Shown in pieces: positions 10,356 to 26,815 of a stretch of DNA of 64,000 nucleotides (position 1 is the stretch's first letter; every line of letters starts with the position of its first letter). The stretch covers positions 89,166,264-89,230,263 of the forward strand of contig NC_088797.1 of NCBI RefSeq assembly GCF_011386835.1, written 5' to 3'. This DNA is from Chrysemys picta bellii. Its lineage: Eukaryota > Chordata > Testudines > Emydidae. The notes beneath the pieces are model-generated. The model was not told the origin of the DNA. It searched no databases and saw only the letters and a program-made list of their open reading frames with translations. The position numbers and the translations under genes are program-made.

Positions 10356-12285
10356 TAAGGGCAATTTTTACCCAAAGAGAAAGAGGAAAAGGTTTTTTTA
10401 TACAATATGTATAGGGTCTTGAATATCTATGCAGAGCAGTGAGGTACTCAATACCAGTTTTTCCCTGAAATCTGCTTTCTCCCTCCCCTTCCCAATAAAC
10501 TTTGCTGTTTTCAAATTATGTATTTGAGGAGGAGGAATGGCTGAGTCATCCCTGCTGGGATTTGAACCTGTAGTTTCAGGGTGTCAAATTCATCCCTGTA
10601 CCAGTGCACAGCCTGGCACAGAGACTCTGGGGTAAGATATGTGCTCACCTAATCCTCGAGCTGGAGAAAACTGTACCTTTAAGAAGCTCTGGCATGAGCC
10701 AGTTGGAACCAGTTAGGACATAATGCGGAGAATCCTGTTACACACCAGTGCTGGTCAGTTTGAACTGGGACTCTGAATGGGGTGGAGCTGTACCAGACAT
10801 ACTGGCTCTGAGCATCGCAGGGGGCACTGGGGACCCTCAGCGGGTGACTAAGGCCTGCTGCACGCCTGGGAGGGGAGCAGGCAGCTGCAAAGCACATAGC
10901 ACAAAGGGCCCACAGGTGTTTAAAATGGGCTACTTAGACTGCTAATCCATCCCCTTCAGCAAGAGCTATAGCCTGGCCTGCCGCTGGAGAATTTGGTTCT
11001 GGTTCTGCGGGCCGGTGGCAGAACAGAGGGGGACTGAGCGACTCCGGGTGAGTCTGTCCAAGGGCCGAGGGTACCTCCTACATTTCATAGGACTCTGGGT
11101 CCCCTATGGAGGAAGCTGTGGGGGGAGCTGCACACCCACTAGCCTGACCTGCCAGGCTATGGCTTGTCAAGGAATGAGAGATCATTCCCCTTTCTGCTCA
11201 TTAAATCATTAGCTTCTCTGGTGAGTGTAGTAAGGAGCTGACTTTTGGGTGCTGCACTGGAGGCTACAACGTTTGTTTCTCACAAACTGCAGAACACATG
11301 ATTGTGACTTTCCCAGACAACCAACCTGGCTTCAACCACTGACTAACCGGTTAAAAAGGCACATTGCAAAATAAAATGATTTTTGCTGAAGTACATTCAG
11401 TGTAAAAAGAGGGTAGAAGGTAGGTATATCTACTAACGACCTGTTGATAGTACCATCAGGTGGTAAAGCGGTCTTCAGTGGGTTAACTGCATAGCCCCCC
11501 TTTCATCCCCCCCCCCCATTTCCTGTTTAGTCAGTGCGTGTTTTCCCTCACTCTGTTGCTGTGTGGTTGAATGAAGCAGCATGTTCCCAGCCTGCACTTA
11601 CTTACTGTAAGTAGCATGTTTTTTGTGCACTGAGCAGACTCTGTACAAAACTCATGACTCAGGGAGTCAGGATATTTGCTCTCCAGTGGAAAGTGTCCAT
11701 TATGGGATACCTCTCTTCGTTTTGACTGATGTTCCCATTACAGCAGTGCTCCATCCTGGGCAGTCTCTGCAGGAGAGGTTTAGTTTTCGTCTTTCCCTCC
11801 ACCACCACCTCCAGTTAAAACTTTCCAATTGTCTGTGATTAACTGGGGGGAGCGTAATGAGCATCATGAAGTCATATGACTTGTGGAAGGAGCCGAGATA
11901 ACAGCTAGCACCAATCTGCCCTTCTCTTCCAGCCTTCCAGGATGTCCGGGTGTCCCCTCCATTAGAATTCCCCTTTAGATAAGATACTAGAGGTGTCACT
12001 GCAAGAAAACAATAAGGGATGAGTTTAAAAACAAGATTGGGCAGTAAAGGGCAGTGCTGCTTTGTGCAGGTCAAGGCTGAAGTTGTGCCCAGCATCCCCT
12101 CAGCCTCTTCCTCTGATAAGCCCTCCAGTAGCGCTAGCGCCACCACACTTCCCAGAGCTTGGAGTCAAAACACACAAGCCACTAGGAGAGGCAGTCAAAG
12201 AGAAGGACAGTGAGGCAAGACGGAGGGGGAGCAGGCAGTTACAGGGAGTTTTTGTTCAGGTGCAACTTTTACTTGGTTGAGTGGG
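10356..12285. promoter_or_regulatory. upstream region of OIT3, probable promoter side
   Basis: This is the interval immediately 5' of the inferred OIT3 start codon. It holds a C-run near 11508-11518, but no unambiguous TATA box was found close to 12286. A liver-type promoter is expected from the known expression of the gene, but no HNF site is claimed. The transcription start and 5' UTR cannot be placed from sequence alone. Confidence 0.3.
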
Positions 12286-12349
12286 ATGTTCCAGTACTTG
12301 TTTTTCTCCTTCTGTATCTATGTCAAGTTACAGCCAATATCTTCAGTGG
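12286..12349 (+). CDS. OIT3: OIT3 exon 1 (signal peptide), inferred
   Basis: OIT3 is secreted, so a short signal-peptide exon must precede the D8C exon. The ATG at 12286 (purine at -3) encodes 21 residues, MFQYLFFSFCIYVKLQPISS followed by V, with a hydrophobic core at residues 4-13. It ends one base into a codon directly before a strong GTGAGT donor. That phase (G|CC, Ala) fits exon 2 exactly, and gives Ser-Ser-Val|Ala, much like the end of the signal-peptide exon in known OIT3. The Lys at position 14 is unusual for a signal core. The length gives a 551-residue protein, close to the 545 of human OIT3. The call rests on phase, length and hydrophobicity; another exon 1 elsewhere upstream cannot be excluded. 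Confidence 0.62.
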
Positions 12350-15300
12350 GTGAGTAACCACAAGTGGCGCTGCTTTTAGGAGTATATATGTGCATGGTAT
12401 TTTGGGGGTTAGACTGGGATGCCTTGTGCACCTTTTGGATAAAAGAGTGGTAGATCCAGGAATCAGTATTCAAAATATCTGGAGGAGTTTTACAGCCTCC
12501 TGTTCTACACAGAGAGTCCTTTCTGTCAGAGTGTTTGGACGCTGCCTAAACAGGCAACATCTTCATTTATTTATAGTTAAAAGCAGAGAAAAATTTAATA
12601 TTCATTAATGGTGGAGACTCTTTAGACTAGGGTGGGCAGGTACTGTGCTAGTTACTCACATGATCTAGCAATACAGCTCAGTTCAGAGAACTACGGTATC
12701 CCTGCTGTTCTCTTACTACTACTTCTCAGAGCAGAAACTGCCACTTACACAAAACATACAGGATTGACCTTTCTCCAGAATGTCAGACTCCTGAATGCTT
12801 ATTAGATCATGAGCTACGTAATTATATCTGTTAAAGTGCACAAACAAAAATTAGTAGTATCAGTAAGGTTACAAATTGAAATGCTTAAATGAAAGTTAAT
12901 GTTCTCCTAGCATTAAGTTGGCCATGCTATTTCCAGAAGCATTCAACAAAGCTAATGGAAAGGGGGGTTTGAAGGGGGTGACGGTGGAAATTAAATGTAA
13001 AAATAAAATACTTTTCCACATTTTTTGTGAAAAAAAATTTAAAATTTCCCGCCCAAAAAAACAAAAACAAAAAATGTTTCCACTAGCTGCAGTGTCAGAA
13101 AGGACTGGCATTAGAACTGTGCCTACTGAGGCAGTAGCTGCAGGGTCTTGCAGCTGTTTGTCTGCAAATAGCTGTATTAGTCTCCGTGTTCTACAGGCTA
13201 AGGAATATTTTAGTCACTATTGTCCCCTCCTGCCTGAAACTGCCCACAGTCTGGTTGGGGAGTGTTGTTCTTTCGCTTGAACTGCTTCATCAGTCTGGAA
13301 TTCCCCCTTCTCTCCCTCCAAGTCCCTGCATTGTTCCATTCTCTAAATCTCTCCTTTAAAACCTTTCTTATCTGTTTAGCTAATGACGAGCTCTCTGTGG
13401 CAAGTGTTTTCTTAGCTCATTTATGAAAGACAGGATAGAGCAGCTAATTGCATTGTATATATCTTCAGTGCTGCTAAATTGGGAAGTGGACAGGGAATTC
13501 CTCACTTTGCCACCTTTTTGTTGCTAACACAGAGAGCTTTTAATCTTGGACAGTAATCCATCCTAAACCCAAAATAAAAAAATCATTGAAACTAAAGCAT
13601 TGAGGAGAAAGGCCAGGTAAGTGTGAAAGAGTTTTCAGTTGTATCTGTTCTGGATATAGGGATAGCCTAGTTCTTCCATGAAATGAGTTCATCACGCTGG
13701 TAAGAAAACAAGGATTGGGAAACCTTAAATAAGTGGGGTCCAAGTCTGTCCTTGTTTGGGAGGTAAAATAATCTCTTTGGGAATACTGGCTTTAAAAGGA
13801 GATTCCTCATCAGGGCTAAGGAATACACCTGGTGTAGCAAGTTTTCTGTTAAATCTGTTCTGCTCATCACTTAAAAACAATGGTACCAAAGCTTCTTTAA
13901 AAGTTTTCCTCCTGATCCAAACCTGATCTCCTACAGCTTCCTCTCATAGCTTTGCAGCCCTCTAATGGCTCCTGCGTCTGGGTGTTGGGGGGTTTTCTGT
14001 TATACTGAACTCAAAGCCCAATGAGACAAATCTGTGATTGCAGATGGTGTAAGGGTGTTTAGTGAGAGATTCCTTTAAGAGTCTTGTATTAGCATTTCAG
14101 TGAAGGAAACAGGTATTTACTGAGGATACAGTTAAATTAGACAATCTTTAAACCATTTCTCAATGCACTTATAGCTCCCATTTCAGAGCAAGTGAAGCAA
14201 TAATAAGTACTGTACAAAGACGGTATCTAGAACATTTTATTAAAAACAATAGTTGATTTTGAATGGTATCTTTCATGTAAACTGCATCACACCATTCTTT
14301 AGAACTAAGTTAAATAATAAATAGCAGAGAGAGAAAGTACAGAATATATGGAAGAACTATATTAAAGAGAGAGAGACCATGTATTCTACTTGGCTGGGAT
14401 GTAATTAATCAGAATGACTGGCTTTATTAGTCTAATGCTACTGAAAGTAATGAAGTCTCCTTAGTCAGGAAAATATTAGCATACATTCTGCTTACAGGGG
14501 ACAAATTGAGTCGTGGTTAGTGGTACTTAACCAGGTGTTAATATATTGTGAAAATGTAAGTTCCAATCTGTTAGTCTAGAAACAGACTAAATACAGGAAA
14601 AATGAAAATGCACTGAATAGTTTTGTATTTTCAGTGGTACGGTATTCTTCCATTTTAGTTATTTTGCACACACACCTCTCCCACTGAAATCAATAGATGC
14701 TGGTTTCCAGCATGTCCCAATTCAGAGCACTCCATTCGGTAGGTTTTGAGGTGACCTATGAGGAGAGGTGATAGGAAGATTGTTTCAGATGGCAGCTGAA
14801 GGTGGTCAGACCAACCATAATGAATGTTTTGAGTCAGAGGAGGGATAGTGTTAAAGGGCAGAAGCAATAATGTGGACAAGTTTCTTGGGGTAGTCTGGGG
14901 CAAGTCCACGTGGGTCTTTAAATGCCAGGGACCTGAGTTTTTCCACTGCCTTGCCCCTTGTGTAGTAATTTACACTAGGCAAAGTGGGTGTAAAACCCTA
15001 GCAAGTCAACATGGTAACCCTTTGCACCCACTTTGCACCGGTGTACAGTACAACGCTACACAAGGGGCAGGGTGACGGAGAGCTAAATCTAAAGACAGCA
15101 GATTGAACTGCCCGAGGAGGGTTTACAGTTGTATTGGATTCTAATAACTCTTGTGTAGGTTCTGGGCCAGATCCATAGCCAAGGTAACAGGCAGATATTT
15201 TCCATTTGTAGAACTGTAACATGAATATGTTCAACACCTATTGCTTGCATTCTAAAAGCTACTTCTAGTGATGATTTCTGACTTCTTTCCATAGAAAACT

Positions 15301-15906
15301 AGTACTTGACAAAAAATGAACTGTGCTATTGTTGAATGTTTTTTATGGATTTTATAAATGCCTCAAAATCCACTTGGAACTCAATCCTCCTCCTCCTGAA
15401 ATCTGGGGGAGAATTAGAATTGACTCCAGTGGGTCAGACACTTATGTGGCCCCAGCAAGTGGATGAATGCCAAAGAACTGATGCTATGCAAGGCATTTCA
15501 ATTATGCTTAAATAATGGATAAATCGTCCACGTGATGTTCCCTGCAAGCTTAGTCATCAGTCAGAACTTGAATTTGCGAGAACGTTTTCCACTGGTTCAC
15601 TTCATTCTGCTATGCTCGAGGCACCCATTATACAATAGTTACTCTGCAAGTCATTCTTACTGTCATATAGTGTTTTAAGTGCTCGAATGCTCCGTTACGT
15701 TGCTTGTTTTTAAAGGATTTAATTAAGTTGAACTTTCAGAATACTTCACTCCTCTGAGCTTCTGGGAAACTGACACTTTACCAGCATCATTCTGCCTCCT
15801 CTGGGATCTCTGTCCATTAAGAAGATTCTGCTATATTAGGAATGGAAAAATAAAATTGAAATTATTTTCTGAGTTCTACAGTTACCAGTCAGTAAACATG
15901 GTTTGA

Positions 15907-16329
<423 letters not shown>

Positions 16330-16740
16330 TAACCATGAGGGTCCTTTTCTTTTCTTTGACAATCTCTTTATTCTTTTCTGTGATTCTCTGAGTGACAACT
16401 GTGTTGGGGGTTTCCCCTCTCTGGTAGTTAGTTCCTAACTCCCACCCCTTGCCTTGGGGTGGGGAATCCTACTGACGTTGGGGAGGCAGGAATGCATCCA
16501 GAAATCACTCCAGCACCTTTATCAGCAAACAAACAGTCCAAGTGCCACTCCAACATTAGCCTCTTAGTCACAGCACTGCAGTACGGTGCCAGCCCACAGT
16601 GGCCACGCAAGACAGGCTGCTCCCTGTGTCTTTCCCCAAACCCTGAGCTCAGACTCTAGGTAGGAAATCCTCTATGGCCTGTGTTATACAGAAGGTGATT
16701 GATTAGATCACAGTGGTCCCTTCTGGTCTATAGACTAGAT

Positions 16741-17075
16741 CAGGGGTCGGCAACGTTCGGCATGCGGCTCGCCGGGGTAAGAACCCTAGCGGGCCGGGCC
16801 AGTTTATTTACCTGCTGACGCTGCAGGTTCGGCCGATCACGGCCCCCACTCACTGGGGTTCGCCGTCCCGGGCCAATGGGGGAGGCGGGAAGTGGCGTGG
16901 GTCGAGGGATGTGCTGGCCACGGCTTCCCACCGCCCCCATTGGCCCGGGACGGCGAACCGCGGCCAGTGGGGGCCGCGATCGGCTGAACCTGCCACGTCA
17001 GCAGGTAAATAAACTGGCCTGACCCGCTAGGGTGCTTACCCTGGTGAGCCGCGTGCCGAACATTGCCGACCCCTG
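16741..17075. mobile_element. long-palindrome hAT MITE in OIT3 intron 2
   Basis: The 335-bp element starts CAGGGGTCGGCAACGTTCGG and ends CCGAACATTGCCGACCCCTG, with a perfect 8-bp target duplication GACTAGAT (16733-16740, 17076-17083). Nearly the whole element is an inverted repeat: the arms share GCCAGTTTATTTACCTGCTG and its complement. A related, truncated copy lies at 41446-41725. Confidence 0.93.
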
Positions 17076-17383
17076 GACTAGATGATCATAGTGGTCTGTT
17101 CTGGCCTCAGAATCTGTGATGGCATTTCCATGCTCCCGCAGGAGGAGAGCTGGCAGCAGAAAGCAGGGGTAGGGCTTCCTGACAGCTCTCAAGAAAAGGA
17201 GGGTTCTGGGGCCAGAGGGCTTGGCCTTTCACACTGTTGATATGTGAAGTGAGGACTCCACAATGACAATGCTGCAAAACAGTTGAAAAGTGGAGGTGTT
17301 CCCTTGTGCCTAGAAATTAGGTATCCTAAAGAGAATAAGGAAAGCCCAGGCTATGAAAACAGCACCAGCCCAGCTCCTATGAC

Positions 17384-18049
17384 TAAGGCCCTACCAAACT
17401 CACAGCCGTGAAAAATGCATCATGGACTGTGAAATCTGGTCTCCAGCGTGAATTCTGGCCTTTTGTATACTTTTACCCTATACTATACAGATTTCACAGG
17501 GGAGACCAGCGTTCTCAAACTGGGAGTCCCAACCCAAAAGAGGGTTGCAGGGTGTGTTTGTGTGTGTTGCAAGGTTATTGTAGGAGGGACGTGGTATTGC
17601 CACCTTTACTTCTGTGCTACCTTCAGAGCTGGCTGGAAAGTGGCAGCTGCTGGCCTGGCGCGCAGCTCTGAAGGCAGCACTGCCAGCAGCACCGCAGAAG
17701 TAAGGGTAGCAATACTATACCATGCCGTCCTTACTTCTGCGCTACTCCTGGCAGTGGTGCTGCTTTCAGAGCTGGACTCCCAGCCAACAGCTGCCACTCT
17801 CCGGCCGCCCAGCTTTGAAGGCAGTGCCGCCGCCAGCAGCAGCCCAGAAGTAAGGGTGGCAATACCATAACACCCCCTACAATAACCTTGCAACACCCCC
17901 CCCCACTACCTCCTTTTGGATCAGGACCCCTACAGTTACAACACCGTGAAATTTCAGATTTAAATATCTGAAATCATGAAATTTATTATGTTTAAAATCC
18001 GATGACCAAGAAATTGACCAAAATGGACCGTGAATTTGGTAGGGCCCTA
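17384..18049. mobile_element. hAT MITE in OIT3 intron 2
   Basis: It starts TAAGGCCCTACCAAA and ends TTTGGTAGGGCCCTA, flanked by the perfect 8-bp duplication CCTATGAC (17376-17383 and 18050-18057). The 666-bp interior carries inverted blocks with several CTGGCAGC-like and GAAGTAAGGGT-like direct and inverted pieces (17590-17870). It is non-coding. Confidence 0.92.
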
Positions 18050-18410
18050 CCTATGACTTTCGCAGAACTGGACTGAGGTCTGAGTAGACAACAGAACCCA
18101 GAAATCTCCATGATTTGGGGTGAGTTCCGGATTCTGTGGGACACTTTCAACTACTTAATTATAACTTTAAAAAGTCTCTGTTTTCCCCATGTAATCAAAC
18201 CCATAAACCTACTAGTTCTTCAGTCATCCACAAAGTCTTCCAGGAAAAACAGGGAGATATGGGACCTGAATTTTTTTTATATAAATATATAAATAAAAAG
18301 CAGGAAAACCTCCTTTGGCCTAGAAGATGTCTCTATACCTGAGAGAGAAGATGACTGATTTCTTTTCTTCTTGCACAAAAACTTGTCAGACTGATGCAGC
18401 ATAAACTGTT

Positions 18411-18713
18411 GGCTTGTTTATATTAGAAAAGTTGCAACTGTTTCACTAAATCAATTTTAAATCTATCTAGTTAAACTAGTGCTAACCTCTAATGTAGACA
18501 TACTTAAAATGGTTTAACCCTCACTTAAATCGGATTAGATTGTGTCTGTAAATTACCAAAACTAGATTTGAATTGGTAAATTAAGATAGTCCAAATTAAA
18601 TGAGTTTTAAACCAGTTTAAATGTCTCTCCATTAGGAGTTTGCACTAGTTTAAACAGATCCATTCAAAATCAATTTAATTAGACCAGTGCTTTTCTAATG
18701 TAGGCCGGGCTTG
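18411..18713. repeat. possible MITE next to OIT3 exon 3
   Basis: TTAGAAAAG near the left end recurs inverted as CTTTTCTAA near the right end, with AGTTTAAAC/TTTAAACCAGTTT-rich internal symmetry. It ends about 105 bp before exon 3. No target duplication was confirmed, so the family is uncertain. Confidence 0.4.
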
Positions 18714-18776
18714 TAACTTATCAATTTAGCTGAGGGCATGAAACTCATAGCACTAATGGTAGAACTAGTTGTCTAG

Positions 18777-22787
<4,011 letters not shown>

Positions 22788-24173
22788 TAGCACCTTCTAC
22801 AGTCATACTTCCATAAAGTTACATCAATCATTACATTATTTCCTGCATAAATATTATCTCACAGTACTTGGTCAGTCATGGCATTTTTCAGCTGGTGTGA
22901 AATTCACTTGTGTTACTGATGTACTTGCCAGTAATTTTACTCCTGAAACACTTAGAAGAGAGTGGTGAAGAGGCTCCTTCCCGCTCTTCCAGTATTGTTT
23001 CCAATAAAAACATACATTTGTATTTGTGAACACATTTTTTATTCGTTGTTAGCAGACATAAGTGGCTTTTATCTTGATAAAGAGAAAAAAGGAAGGATGG
23101 AGATAACCTTGAAACATAACCTGAGTGCAAATCATGTAGTGATGGGACCTTACCAGCAAAGCTGTCAGCTACTCTGTGCATAACCCCTCTCACTATCACC
23201 CTATACAGTGACGAAGGAATGGAGACAAAATGATGAGGCATGGGACAGGGCAATAGGGACACGTGTAGGGGATGAGCAGGATTTTGTATTGCCATAATCT
23301 GGCAAAAGATGAACTAGGGATGGGATTGGTAGGTGGGAAAATATCAGTTAGTCCCAGTTATGGTTGAGAGTTGTTTGTTTGGTTTTTTTTACTCTGCTGA
23401 AGCGTCCCCTACAATCCTAAACTTCACTCACAGTTCTAGAGAGTAGCTATATGTGTGCTGGAACAATTAGCAGAGAAATAGATACTAAATATGTTGTCAT
23501 TGTGATTCAGAATTAACACCCTGTTGTGATGTGTGAGGAATAGTTCAAATCTCTCTTGGAGGTACTGGCTAATTTGTGCCCTCAGTTCACCCATTAAACT
23601 GCATTAAAATCAGTGAGGTTGTACAGATATAAACTGAGGTAAGCCCTCATCAGGCACACTTTGTTTGCAAATGCACATGTTCTAAATTGTTTTTGCGTGA
23701 ATGCTTTGGTTCTACAGACCCACCAGACAAATACTAGTAAAATGCACTACTTAGTATAGGTTCAGTAGGACCCTTCTTTCCTAAAAGACTAAAAAAAATC
23801 CAATATAGTGCATGTTTTACATCTTTTAAAATGTAATTGAACCACATTTTTAGTCAGCAAACAAGGGAAAATTTCACAAGCTTTTACTAATGCCCTGTTA
23901 AATTCAGAGAGTTATAGCAAATGTGAAATCTGACAAACTGGAGTGACTGTTAACATTGCAAATGCTTTTTTTATTTGGTTTCCACAAAATTTTCTTGAAG
24001 TAAAATCTCACCCAGTTATTACCCCCAAAGCTCTAATCTACTCAAAATGCTTTTCATATTGACAGAAATATACTCTGTAAGCTGCAAAACTGACATTTAG
24101 TGTTTAATTTTTTAATTTTATATTTATCCTACAGAAAGAAAATGAGCTTAAGGTTGATTAAGGAAATATATAT

Positions 24174-24853
24174 GTGTGGTAAAGAAAGGGCCTGGCTAGC
24201 AAATAGAAGGGAAGGCCTTGAAAATAGTAAGTGGTAAGGCCAGAAGGAATAAAGTAGGGAGGATGTCTGGTTCAAAGAATAACTAATAAGATAAGGGGAA
24301 GTTTCTAAAACGAAGACTTCTAACCAGTTGGGGTGACTGCAGATGGTTTTAAATCAAAGAGACTCTGTCTTAAAATGAGCTAACACAGCCATTCCCCAGC
24401 CCACATACCAGTGTTAAAGCCTGTGTGAACCCAGGTACAATGGGAAAACTGTTGGACATCAAAAAAGAGGGGAGAAATGGCCTTGGGAAGAAAGGTGATT
24501 GTAAATCTTATCTGGATTAAGATTGTACATAAGGGTGAATTGTCTCAAACTGGTTTTTAGCTGAACTCAGTAATTGGCGATGACATCCTTGTTTGTTAAA
24601 GGGTATAAAAAGTCAGCTCTTAACGGGTTTATTGCTAATACCTGCCTGAACATGTAGGAGCCGACCAATATGGGTCTGAGCACCTTTGGGTTTGGCTCAT
24701 TTATAAGTATCTTGATCAAATGCTTATAAATGTTTTGTTACTGTTTGGATGTAGTAAATGGCTTCTTATTTAAGCTTTTTTAGGCATATTCAGAGGAACT
24801 GCATAAGACTTTGGATTTAAAAAAGGAATTTATGGTTAAATTGGGGTTTGGTG
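24174..24853 (+). repeat. LTR-like sequence, possible solo LTR
   Basis: The block begins near TGTGGTAAAGAAAGGGCC and carries a good TATA motif, GGGTATAAAAAGTC, at 24600-24613, followed by an R/U5-like T-rich region. It reads like a retroviral solo LTR in OIT3 intron 4, on the plus strand. No clean 4-6 bp target duplication or terminal CA was confirmed, and no viral coding sequence accompanies it, so the call is tentative. Confidence 0.35.
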
Positions 24854-24854
24854 A

Positions 24855-25055
<201 letters not shown>

Positions 25056-25835
25056 TAAAGAGCCAGTATTGCGTAGCCAGCCCAGGGCAATGTAGGTAAA
25101 GTAGGGAAGCACCCTTAGATCTTTAATCCATTGGAGCTAACGTGCATCTTGAAGGGGACACTCTTAGGCTCTTGGATGATGTAGAAGGGTCACCATTGCG
25201 CATAATACCTCTGCTCACCCACCCTCACCAGCTGGAGAACATGTGTTGTGTAATCAAGTATTTAGCATGAAGGTAGGTTGGGGGTTTAAAGGGGTAAATG
25301 GTGCCTCTTCTGAGATTACTATTTTACAATGGAGCCAATTAGTGTCAGATATTAAGGGCATTTTGTAGAGGAATTCAGCATTTTAAAGAACAAGCAATCT
25401 TACTTTATTAAATTCAATCAGATGTATTGTCACATACAGTAGTTTATGGTGTAAAGCAGATGTTTAACAGAACCTTTTTATAACTGCAGAAATACAAGCT
25501 TTTATTACCTCTAATCAAGTTTATGGTGATGTAATGAACTGTGGAAGACTTGCACAGAAACCTGAAGCAGTTTGTCTGTATCATATTAATAGTTCTACAT
25601 GTAGCAATCCCTTTCAGCGTAATTCATGGTATTGTATCATCTGCAATTTTTTTTAAAAGAGAGTCGAGCCAAAGAAATGTTTGTAATTTGTAAAGTAATT
25701 TCCCCCTCCCATTTATTGTATTCCTGCTACAGTGTGAAACTGAAATGCTTTTTTCCTCCCGGACAAACACAAACCCTATGTACAACTAGGGACATTGTGA
25801 ATCAGCTATTTTAATAATTTAATGTTTATTTGTAT

Positions 25836-26010
25836 TTTGGTAGCCCCTAGGAGACCCTGTCATGGACCCCATTGCATTAGGTGCTGTACAAAAAAATGGC
25901 CCTTGCCCCCAGAGAGTTTATGTTCTAACTACAACAGAGAGAAAGACAGACAGACAGAGACTCAGGGAGCACAAGGAAACAGGGAGACCATATTGATCAG
26001 CATGATAGGC
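25836..26010. repeat. possible old interspersed repeat
   Basis: The stretch CCCCTAGGAGACCCTGTCAT to GGCCCTTGCCCCCAGAGAG resembles a repeat widespread in sauropsid genomes, judged from memory. Family and ends are not determined. Confidence 0.35.
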
Positions 26011-26040
26011 CGTAATTTTGGACTAAGTTCCTTGTAAGCC

Positions 26041-26815
26041 ATGTGGCCGTGCAGCAGCCTATTTAACACTGCGCAGGCGCTCAGGGAACCCGCCCAGGGA
26101 CCTGCTGCGTCCCTCCCCGGGCCCTAACCTAGCCTGACCCCCAACTGGCTGGGGAAGGCAAGTCCAGGCCAGGGGAGGGGTGCCCCGGCAGGTGGCAGAG
26201 TTGGGGTTGGGGGAGGGACACTGCGGATGTGGCAAGTACGGGCCGCCTCTCCCCCGGCCCCAACCTAGCCTACCCCCAACTGGCCGGGGGAGGGGCGGTC
26301 CTTACCTGCCATGGACGGAGCGCCCCTCCCCTGGCCCAGTTCTGCCATGGCCTGGACCTGCCGGGGCACCCTTACCCTGGCCAGAACCCATCCCTGGCCT
26401 GGACCTGACGGGACTGGGGGAGGAGCACCTATCCTGCAGCCCCAGCCCCGGAGCTGCTGCAGCGGGGAGAGGCACCTCTCCCCCCAGCCCAGGTAGTGGT
26501 GTGGGGAGAGAGAGCTGGGGGAGTCCTCTCTCACTGCCATAGCACCCTCCTGCACCCGAAACCCTTCATCCCTGGCCCCATCCCAAAGCCTACACCCCCA
26601 GTCAGAGCCCTCACCCCCTGCACCCAACCCAGAGCCTGCAACCCCAACCCTCTGCCCCAATGCTGAGCCCCTCATCCCTGTCCCCACCCCAGAGCCTGCA
26701 CCCCAACCCTCTGCCCCAGCCCTAAGCCATCTCCCACACTCCAAATCCCTCTGCTCCACTCCCACCACATGAATTTTGTTATGTGTACCAAAATGAAGGT
26801 GATGGGAACACTGGT
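26041..26815. repeat. GC-rich repeat in OIT3 intron 5
   Basis: The left half (CATGTGGCCGTGCAGCAGCC onward) is GC-rich; the right half is a degenerate tandem of CAGAGCCTGCACCCCAACCC-like units (26585-26735). Similar C-rich tandem sequence occurs inside the element at 8223-9008. Terminal repeats were not defined. Reading frames across it are compositional. Confidence 0.5.

Noticed and set aside
1..12285. 3' exons of MCU, the expected upstream neighbour
   Set aside because: No segment encoded a recognisable MCU C-terminus; an MCU 3' UTR alone could not be recognised by eye.
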